NCBI GenBank assembly: GCA_022712835.1
Contig: JAFLJU010000672.1
Span: forward strand, 1-14,384
Source of the DNA: Desulfobacteraceae bacterium
GTDB lineage: Bacteria > Desulfobacterota > Desulfobacteria > Desulfobacterales > Desulfobacteraceae
Direction of reading: 5' to 3'
Length of the DNA: 14,384 nucleotides
A model generated the notes under the pieces. The model was not told the DNA's origin, made no database searches, and worked only from the letters and a program-made list of their open reading frames with translations. Positions 7,451 to 14,384 of this stretch are shown here, piece by piece. Made by a program: the position numbers and the translations under genes. Each line of letters starts with the position of its first letter. Within the stretch, counting starts at the first letter, position 1.

Positions 7451-10400
7451 ATGGTCAAGATAAAAAAAGATACAAATAAAACCGCTATTGCCATCATCGG
7501 AATGGGATGTATTTTCCCAAAATCCAGTAATCTGAAAGAATACTGGCACCTGCTTTTCAATGGAGTTGATGCCATTGAGGATATTCCTGAGACCCATTGG
7601 GAATTAAAGGATTATTTTAACCAGGACCCCACCACCCCGGATCATGTTTATTGCACCCGGGGCGGATTTATTCCCGGTATCGCCTTTGATCCCCTAAGCT
7701 ACGGTATCCCGCCCAATAATCTAACAGCAACCGATACCTCCCAACTGTTGGGATTGGAAGTCGCCCGTATGGCCCTGGAGGATGCCGGGTATCCGGTCAA
7801 CCATCCCTTTCTCCAAGACAAAACCGTGAACGTTATTTTGGGGGTCACCGGCACCCAGGAACTTGTCATCCCATTAGGAGCAAGGCTGGGCCATCCCATC
7901 TGGAAAAAAGCCCTGGACGAGTCCGGCATCGATTCTGAAAAAAAAGAGGAAATTCTCCATCGGATTCAAGCGAGTTATGTCCCCTGGCAGGAAAACTCTT
8001 TTCCAGGCCTTCTGGGCAATGTAGTGGCTGGCAGAATTGCCAATAGATTAAATCTGTCCGGCACCAATACGGTCAGTGATTCTGCCTGTGCCAGTTCACT
8101 TTCCGCCATTCATACGGCTGTCATGGAGTTGCAATCTCATAGATGCGACATGTCCATCACCGGCGGGGTGGATACCCTGAACGACATTTTCATGCACATG
8201 TGTTTTTCAAAAACCGGAGTATTATCCCATACCAGCGATATCAAACCCTTTTCAAAGGATGCCGATGGAACCGTATTAGGGGAAGGCATTGGCATGATAG
8301 TCCTCAAACGGCTTGACGATGCCATCCGGGATAATGACAGAATTTATGCCCTGATAAAAGGTATGGGAACTTCCAGTGACGGCAGAACCTCTGCCATTTA
8401 TGCCCCGGAGGCAAAGGGGCAAATAAAGGCATTGAATCAAGCCTATGATCTTGCCGATGTTCATCCATCCACAGTGGAGTTAATAGAAGCCCACGGCACC
8501 GGCACGAGGGTGGGAGACAAGGTGGAGTTCACCGCTTTGAAAGCCTGTTTTAACGAACATACAATTGCCACCCAAAACAAAACCGCCATTGGGTCGGTCA
8601 AATCCATGATCGGTCACACCAAGGCGGCAGCCGGTGCTGCCGGGATCATTAAAACCGCTCTGGCCCTGTATAATAAAGTGATTCCCCCCACATTAAAAGC
8701 CGAAACCCCGGACCCGGAACTTACTATCAATTCATCTGCTTTTTACCTGAATGACCAGTCCAAACCCTGGATGGAAAAACAAGACAATCCCCATCCAAGA
8801 AGAGCCGGTGTCAGTGCCTTTGGTTTTGGCGGCAGCAACTTCCATGCGGTTCTGGAAGAATATGAACAAAAAAAATCCCACGTATCCTGGGATGGCTCTG
8901 TCCAAATTATGGCCTTTTCTGCCAACACTAAAAAAGAACTGGCCCAAAAAATCAATGCTCTGGAAAAACAGGTGGCCGCTTTCTCAGATTCCGATTCCGG
9001 GGAAAGAAGTTTATCCATCGCCTGGCAGGCCTTTGAATCCAGACGAACCTTTTGCTCAGATGATGAATTCAGGCTTTTGATTGTTTTAAACAAACAAGAC
9101 AATTTGACTGAAATGATTGAAAAAGCCCTTGCGACCCTATCAACTGGGGAGCAGTCCCAGGGATCTGTATTTTTTGCATCGGGGAAACCAGAAGGGAAAC
9201 TCGGGTTTTTATTCCCCGGCCAGGGCAGCCAGTATACACAGATGGCAAAAAACCTGTCGTCGGTATTTCCCGAAGCCATGGAGGCCATTTCTTCAGCTCA
9301 ATCCTGCTTTCAAAAAGAGAATCCAGACGCCCAGAACAACTCTCTGGTCAACTATATTTTTCCGCCCCCCCTTCATTTACAGACAAAAACGCAATCCGAA
9401 GATGCTCTGCGGCAAACCGATATTGCCCAGCCAGCCCTTGGCGCAATTTGTCTGGGTATGACCCAGATATTAAGTCGCTTCAAGGTGACCCCTGCCATGG
9501 CCTGCGGCCACAGTTTCGGAGAACTATCCGCCCTTTGCGCTGCCGGATGGATAGACAAAGAAAGCTTTTTGCAACTTGCTGCGGCAAGGGGCAAATACAT
9601 GGCGGCAGCCGGAAAAAAAGAAGGGGATTCCGGTAGTATGCTGGCGATCCAAGCGCCCATAGAAAAGATTGAAGCACTGATTAAAGAGACAAATCTTGAT
9701 CTTGTCCTTGCCAATAAAAATAGCCACACCCAGGGAGTCCTATCCGGCCACACCCATGAAATTGACAAGGCTAAAACCCTTTGCAAACAAAAAAAGATGC
9801 GGGCCATCAAACTTCCCGTGGCAGCAGCCTTCCACAGTAGACTGGTTGAAGATGCCGCCACCCCTTTCAAAACCTTTGTTGCCAGCAAACAGATAGCACC
9901 CACGAATATTGAGGTATTGTCCAACACCACCGGAGCCCCCTACCCCTGTGAGCCGGATCAAATTAAAGAGACCCTTGGCAATCAACTCATGCACCCGGTC
10001 AATTTCATAGACAACATTGAACAAATGCATAAAGCGGGGGTTGCCACATTCATCGAAATCGGTCCCAAAGCAGTCCTGACAGGACTTGTAAAATCCATAT
10101 TAAAGGATAAAAAGATCACCGCCCTTTCCCTGGACGCTTCTACCGGAAAAAAATCAGGACTCGAAGACCTTGCCCAGGTATTGTGTGCCATTGCTGCCAA
10201 CGGTTTTTTTGTTGACCTGACACAATGGGAAGAAAAAGTGGAACAGCCAAGATCAAAGAAGATGAAAGTGATGCTCTCGGGAGCCAATCCCAAGCCCGTT
10301 ATAAAACCGATGCCAATCATAAAACCCATGGCAGTCATAGAACCCATGCCCGTTATAAAAATGGATAACAGCTTCCCCAAGAAACCCGAAAAAACAGAAC

Positions 10401-11620
10401 CCTCCATGGAAAAAAAGATTCTGCCTGAAGAAAAAAGGCAAATCTTTCAAGGATCAGATATGAGAACACCCGACGCGTTTCAACAAAACCATCCATCACA
10501 GGTCATAACTCCCCCTTCTTCAGAAAGCCTATACCTAATTCAAAAAGGGTTTGAGGCCATGCAGCAACTTCAGTCCCAAACTGCCCGGGCCCATGAAAAA
10601 TTTTTGGATACCCAGGCCCAGGCCAGCAAAACCATGGCCGGGATGATGGAACAAACAAGGGGATTTCTCGGCCCGCCAACATCATCTGGAACACCTGCCA
10701 TGAAAGCTACAGCGCCTGTCACATCTTATATTTCGACACCAGCGGTCCAGCCGATTGCGCCTGCCCCTTTTCAGGCCCAAACACCCTCGAACAGTTTTCT
10801 TGAAAAAACAGAATCTGCCCCCGAGACCCCGGTGATTGTGCATCCAAAATCAGTGCCAACCCAATCATTACCGACCCAATCAGTACCGGCCCAATCGTTA
10901 TCGGCCTCATCATTGCCACCCCAATCTGTATCCATCCAGCAAATCCTTTTTGAAATTGTAGCCCGATTGACCGGGTTTCCCGTGGAGATGCTGGAACCTG
11001 AAATGGAGATTGAATCAGACCTGGGCATCGATTCCATTAAAAAAGTTGAAATTATTTCAGAGCTTGAACGAGAGATCCCAGAAGGGAACGGTTTGTCCAC
11101 AGACCATATGGGGACTGTTAAAACCCTGGGAGATATTTGTAAGGCCATTGAGCCGGAAAAGCTACCCCAGGATAAAATCTTTGTTCCTGTGGAAACAACC
11201 ACTGATTCATCCAATCTTCAAGATTCGAATCTCCATGATTCCAGTTCTAATGATTCTCTTTCTCCCAAATCCCTGGACACCTCTGGAAAAATTTTTTCAG
11301 TGCTTGTGGATGCCATCAGTGAACTGACCGGTTTTCCTGTAGAAATGCTGGAGCCCGACATGAACCTTGAATCTGACCTGGGGATTGACTCCATCAAGCG
11401 GGTGGAAATTCTGTCCAAACTGGAACAGGAACTGGAGGGTGTGAATACCCTTTCATCGGAAGACATGGCCGGTTTGAAAAATATCCAGGACATTGTCAAT
11501 TTCCTTACCCCTGACAGTCCCGACATTTCAACCATCAGTAATGCCGATAGTGATACAGAAAGTGAGATAGAAAACAACAATAAAAAAAAACTTCAATCAC
11601 TGCCAGGGATGAAAATTTAA
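7451..11620 (+). CDS. pfaA: PfaA-like synthase: KS-AT-ACP-ACP
   Basis: This 1389-residue multidomain enzyme would extend and carry the growing acyl chain. The ketosynthase (about 10-470) has C213 in DSACASS, H348 in EAHGTGT and H389 in GHTKAAAG, so it looks active. The acyltransferase (about 585-890) has GQGSQ (590-594), the nucleophile S688 in GHSFGE, and AAFHS (792-796), the pattern of malonyl-specific domains. A long low-complexity linker (930-1160) includes a helical Gln/Ala-rich segment (about 1026-1072) of the kind seen between AT and ACP in PfaA. Two carrier domains follow, with phosphopantetheine serines S1195 and S1314 in LGIDSIK. The reading frame ends 39 residues after ACP2 in a Ser/Asp/Glu-rich tail. 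PfaA proteins normally continue into a ketoreductase; that domain is present immediately downstream in the -1 frame, after a nine-A run. Two ACPs is low compared with marine PUFA synthases, which carry five or more. Confidence 0.93.
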   Translation: MVKIKKDTNKTAIAIIGMGCIFPKSSNLKEYWHLLFNGVDAIEDIPETHWELKDYFNQDPTTPDHVYCTRGGFIPGIAFDPLSYGIPPNNLTATDTSQLLGLEVARMALEDAGYPVNHPFLQDKTVNVILGVTGTQELVIPLGARLGHPIWKKALDESGIDSEKKEEILHRIQASYVPWQENSFPGLLGNVVAGRIANRLNLSGTNTVSDSACASSLSAIHTAVMELQSHRCDMSITGGVDTLNDIFMHMCFSKTGVLSHTSDIKPFSKDADGTVLGEGIGMIVLKRLDDAIRDNDRIYALIKGMGTSSDGRTSAIYAPEAKGQIKALNQAYDLADVHPSTVELIEAHGTGTRVGDKVEFTALKACFNEHTIATQNKTAIGSVKSMIGHTKAAAGAAGIIKTALALYNKVIPPTLKAETPDPELTINSSAFYLNDQSKPWMEKQDNPHPRRAGVSAFGFGGSNFHAVLEEYEQKKSHVSWDGSVQIMAFSANTKKELAQKINALEKQVAAFSDSDSGERSLSIAWQAFESRRTFCSDDEFRLLIVLNKQDNLTEMIEKALATLSTGEQSQGSVFFASGKPEGKLGFLFPGQGSQYTQMAKNLSSVFPEAMEAISSAQSCFQKENPDAQNNSLVNYIFPPPLHLQTKTQSEDALRQTDIAQPALGAICLGMTQILSRFKVTPAMACGHSFGELSALCAAGWIDKESFLQLAAARGKYMAAAGKKEGDSGSMLAIQAPIEKIEALIKETNLDLVLANKNSHTQGVLSGHTHEIDKAKTLCKQKKMRAIKLPVAAAFHSRLVEDAATPFKTFVASKQIAPTNIEVLSNTTGAPYPCEPDQIKETLGNQLMHPVNFIDNIEQMHKAGVATFIEIGPKAVLTGLVKSILKDKKITALSLDASTGKKSGLEDLAQVLCAIAANGFFVDLTQWEEKVEQPRSKKMKVMLSGANPKPVIKPMPIIKPMAVIEPMPVIKMDNSFPKKPEKTEPSMEKKILPEEKRQIFQGSDMRTPDAFQQNHPSQVITPPSSESLYLIQKGFEAMQQLQSQTARAHEKFLDTQAQASKTMAGMMEQTRGFLGPPTSSGTPAMKATAPVTSYISTPAVQPIAPAPFQAQTPSNSFLEKTESAPETPVIVHPKSVPTQSLPTQSVPAQSLSASSLPPQSVSIQQILFEIVARLTGFPVEMLEPEMEIESDLGIDSIKKVEIISELEREIPEGNGLSTDHMGTVKTLGDICKAIEPEKLPQDKIFVPVETTTDSSNLQDSNLHDSSSNDSLSPKSLDTSGKIFSVLVDAISELTGFPVEMLEPDMNLESDLGIDSIKRVEILSKLEQELEGVNTLSSEDMAGLKNIQDIVNFLTPDSPDISTISNADSDTESEIENNNKKKLQSLPGMKI
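10295..10363 (+). repeat. 18-bp period linker repeat (PMPxIK)
   Basis: In the AT-ACP linker, residues 949-971 repeat a six-residue unit, seen as PMPIIK, PMAVIE and PMPVIK after a partial PVIK copy. The DNA repeats CCCATG-(C/G)C-(A/C)-GT-type units with an 18-bp period. This is a flexible interdomain spacer produced by short tandem duplication. Confidence 0.75.
10850..10930 (+). repeat. 15-bp period linker repeat (PxQSx) before ACP1
   Basis: Residues 1134-1160 repeat a five-residue unit (VPTQS, LPTQS, VPAQS, LSASS, LPPQS). The DNA shows CCAATC and its variants every 15 bp. It lies directly before the first carrier domain and probably acts as a flexible tether. Confidence 0.8.
10922..11515 (+). 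other. Two tandem acyl carrier protein domains
   Basis: ACP1 spans about 10922-11155 with its attachment serine codon at 11033-11035. ACP2 spans about 11282-11515 with its serine codon at 11390-11392. Both share LTGFPVEMLEP, then ESDLGIDSIK(K/R)VEI, so they arose by duplication, but their DNA has diverged at many synonymous sites. A Ser/Asp/Asn-rich linker of about 40 residues separates them. Confidence 0.92.
11578..11593 (+). other. Nine-A slippery run at the frame junction
   Basis: Frame 2 (the KS-AT-ACP protein) reads AAT AAA AAA AAA CTT here and stops at 11618-11620. Frame 1 has a stop at 11581-11583 (TAA) and is then open to the end of the window. The A run covers 11582-11590 and is the longest homopolymer I found in the window. 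Tandem AAA Lys codons form an A-AAA-AAA heptamer that allows a -1 ribosomal slip; insertion of a tenth A by RNA polymerase would have the same effect. Either event would give ...NNNKKK-TSITARDENL... and join ACP2 to the ketoreductase. Two small hairpins lie downstream (11632-11642 and 11648-11664), but too far away to be classic stimulators. A sequencing error in the homopolymer is the main alternative. Confidence 0.6.
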
Positions 11621-14384
11621 CCAGTCCACCGACCGAATCGGTTCAAACTGCCATTGTACGGCAGGAAATTATCCTTAAAAAATATCCCACCAACCAGATT
11701 CGGTTTTATAATGGGGCAAGAATTGAAATATCACCCCAAAAAAAAGTATATTTAACCCGGGACAATTCCGGAATTGCCACCCAATTTAAAAAAGAATTTG
11801 AAAAATTAGGAATATCCGCCACCCTTATCGACGTAAGCCATGATAAAATTCCAGACCTTTCTGATGCTGCAGGCATCGTTATCATACCGGATTCATTTAA
11901 ACACGCCGATTCCCAAACCGCAAAAGCATTTTTAAAGGCAGCCTTTTGTCTGGCCCAAAAAAACGCTTCCCATCTGATCTCTTCTGGTTCTGAAAAAGGA
12001 GCATTTTTCACAACCTTAAGCTTTATGGGAGGCGGATTTGGATTCTTGCACCCCTCATTTTCCGCAAGCCCAGTTTATGGCGGACTTTCCGGACTTGCTA
12101 AGACCGCAGCACTTGAATGGAAAAATGTATTGTGCCGGGCCCTGGACATGCCCGACTCAATTGAAAAATGTTTGGATAATTCAGAAGCTGCTGTCGCTTT
12201 AATGATGACCCAGGGTACTATTGAAATGGGCTTAGACGGTGACAATTGTAATATCCCTTTTCTTGAAAACAAAAACATCTCGGAAGGGATAGTTGAATTA
12301 GGACCCGAAGACGTGGTGGTGATTACCGGCGGTGCCAAAGGGGTCACTGCAGAATGTGCGGTTCAACTTGCCAAGGCTCATTCTCCGAACATCATTCTGT
12401 TAGGCCGTTCGCCTGAACCTTTCATGGAACCTGCCTGGATACAAAACATCACCGATCCAGCCGAGATGAAAAAACAAATTTTAACACACCAATTTGCAGG
12501 ACAGAAAGCCAAACCAGCCGATATTGAAAAACGATACCAGGCAATTGTCTCCAATCGTGCGATTCAGGCCAATATGGAACGGATCAGGGCATGTGGTTCT
12601 TTTGTAAAATATTTCTCAGCCGATATCCGGGATTCCCAAGAGATTGACCAAATCTTCAAAAGCGTGCGCAAAGAATTCTCCCAAATTTCTGTTCTCATCC
12701 ATGGTGCCGGCGTCCTGGAAGACAAACTCATTTGTGATAAACGTCTTGATCAATTTAACCGGGTTTTCAACACCAAGGTGGAAGGCCTTGATATCCTCTT
12801 GAACGCCACCGAACAGGACCCCCTAAAATATGTAATTCTGTTCTCATCCATTGCAGCCAGAACGGGTAATACCGGTCAATGCGACTATGCCATGGCCAAT
12901 GAAGTGCTGAACAAAATCGCCCAGGAAGGTTCGCTTTCAAGGCCGGATTGCCGGTTTCTGTCCATTAACTGGGGCCCCTGGGCAGGCGGAATGGTGGATG
13001 AAGGTTTGAAACGGGAATTTTCAAAAAAAGGGATTGACCTGATTCCGCTAAAACTGGGTGCCTTACAATTACTCAAGGAAATGGGAAATCCAGAACGAGA
13101 ACCGGTGGAAATTGTCATTGGTGCCGAAATCCCCAAGGACGCGCCTCCCAAAAAGCCTAGGTTAAAAACCGTGTTAACCCAAACATTTGGCCCTAAGGCC
13201 TCTCCCATCCTGGAATCCCACAAGATCGCCCAGGAGCCGGTTGTTCCCTTTGCCTTGCTCATCGAGCTTTTGGCCCATGCCGCTGAAAAAAACAATCCGG
13301 GTCTTGTCTTTGCCGGCATGGACGACATACGCCTTTTAAAAGGAATCCGGACCCAAAATGATGAGATACAGGTTCAGGTTAATCTGGGGAAATGCCAACC
13401 CTTTGAATCCGGATTCACCACCCAGGGAAATATAGGTTCCCTAAACAATGCCGATATCACTTATACCCATGCTGCCGGAACCATCCGGCTTAAAAACAAT
13501 CTGCCCCAACCGCCGGTTCTGTCAAGCGCTGCATTCATGGATCTAAAACCCTCTAAACTCAACATTGAAAACGCCTATGCCGATATTTTATTCCATGGAA
13601 AATCACTCCAGTGCATCACCGCCATCAATGGCATCTCACCTAAAGGGATTGAGGTGACCACCACCCTTGCACCCAAACCTGCAGAATGGTTTCAAACCCC
13701 CCACGCAAATGGGTGGGCAATAGATCCCATGATGCTGGATGCCGCTTTCCAGGCGGCAATACTATGGACCTTTGAAACAAGACAACAGGTCTGCCTGCCA
13801 AGTTTTATGGCAAACCTTCGTCTCTATGCTTCCCATAAAAAACTTCAGGGCAAAGTTCGGATTCTCTTTACGGTTAACGAGGAAACCTCCCACAAAATTA
13901 AGGGGTATTTTACATTTTTGGATGAAACGAAGACTGTGGTGGCAAGTATCACCGGATTCGAAGCCGTTGTGGACCCCTCTTTACTGGCAAAATTTAAAAA
14001 CAACCCCCTTTTTTCACGGGAAAAAATCCTCGCCTTTGCCCAGGGCAACCCTTCCGAAGCGTTCGGGGAAAAATACAAGATATTTGACAAGGACAGGCAA
14101 ATTGCAAGACTGCCCCGCCCTCCCTATTTTTTCATGGACCGGGTGGTGAAAGCAGATCATCCACAATGGAAAATGCAGCCAGGCGGCTGGGTCGAAGTCC
14201 AATACGACATTCCAGAGGATGCATGGTATTTTACGGCAAACAGAACCCGGACGATCCCCTTTTGTATTCTCCTTGAAATAGCGCTGCAGCCCTGTGGATG
14301 GCTTGCTGCCTATGCAGGGTCTGCCCTTGAAAGTAACGATCGCCTCCATTTCAGAAACCTTGGAGGAGTGGGCACGGTTTGCCA
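11584..14384 (+). CDS. KR - PS-DH - FabA-like DH synthase portion (3'-truncated; probable frameshifted continuation of PfaA)
   Basis: This frame is open from the stop at 11581-11583 to the window end. Its first ATG is at 12025, and there is no GTG or TTG before it. The region from about 11640 already reads as the structural N-terminal half of a PKS ketoreductase, so translation must enter from upstream by frameshift. The ketoreductase (about 11640-13020) shows TGGAKGVT (from 12316), HGAGVLED (B-type-like LxD motif), catalytic K at 12775, S at 12847 and Y at 12886. The PKS-type dehydratase (about 13190-13970) shows H at 13219 with P nine residues later, and D at 13738 with Q at 13750. From about 14020 a PfaC-style hot-dog dehydratase starts (RLPRPPYFFMDRVV, LLEIALQPCGW). 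At the position where FabA has its catalytic His, an Asn (14239) is seen. These domains would reduce and dehydrate beta-ketoacyl-ACP on the same megasynthase. The 3' end and any further domains lie outside the window. Confidence 0.85.

Noticed and set aside
8743..9930. Long minus-strand ORFs opposite the acyltransferase region (about 181 and 185 residues)
   Set aside because: They are antisense to well-supported KS/AT coding sequence, overlap each other, and show no recognisable motifs or ribosome-binding sites.
11632..11664. Hairpins as a stimulator of ribosomal frameshifting
   Set aside because: The stems are 4-5 bp and begin more than 40 nt after the A run, beyond the usual 5-9 nt spacing. 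If slippage is real, it more likely depends on the homopolymer itself.
12025..14384. Independent gene starting at the ATG at 12025
   Set aside because: That start would cut off conserved ketoreductase N-terminal sequence encoded upstream in the same frame, and no Shine-Dalgarno sequence precedes it.

Overview
The window holds one co-directional block of genes on the + strand. It looks like chromosomal DNA of a mid-GC, Gram-negative bacterium. The best guess, from gene content and protein character only, is a Desulfobacterota/Desulfobacteraceae-type sulfate reducer; no taxonomic marker is present, so this is inference.

Positions 1-2114 carry the 3' part of a gene for an acidic-repeat protein with a formylglycine-generating-enzyme-like fold. 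Its stop codon overlaps the start of a XerD-type tyrosine recombinase (ATGA overlap). A 200-bp gap follows, then a large membrane hybrid histidine kinase (2315-5563) with a 7TM sensor and three receiver domains.

Positions 5752-14384 are the start of a Pfa-type (polyunsaturated fatty acid / secondary lipid) synthase locus. First is a PfaD enoyl reductase (5752-7335). Next is a PfaA-like protein with ketosynthase, malonyl-type acyltransferase and two tandem acyl carrier proteins (7451-11620). Last is an open frame of more than 2.8 kb (11584 to the window end) that encodes ketoreductase, PKS-type dehydratase and the beginning of a PfaC-like FabA-type dehydratase. Together these give the condensation, reduction, dehydration and enoyl-reduction steps of an iterative megasynthase. 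The chain-length factor, any PfaB transferase and the phosphopantetheinyl transferase are not in the window.

The most striking point is the junction between the last two frames. The ketoreductase frame has no ATG, GTG or TTG for about 440 nt, although that stretch still reads as the N-terminal subdomain of a PfaA ketoreductase. The two frames meet exactly at a run of nine A residues (11582-11590). One extra A in the transcript, or a -1 ribosomal slip, would fuse them into a single PfaA-type protein. This is either programmed frameshifting/transcriptional slippage, a phase-variable or inactivating mutation, or a homopolymer sequencing error. The second unusual point is that the PfaC-like hot-dog dehydratase follows the PKS-type dehydratase directly, with no second KS/CLF between them.

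No gene-free gap exceeds 300 bp. I found no RNA gene, CRISPR array, insertion sequence or minus-strand gene that I could support.
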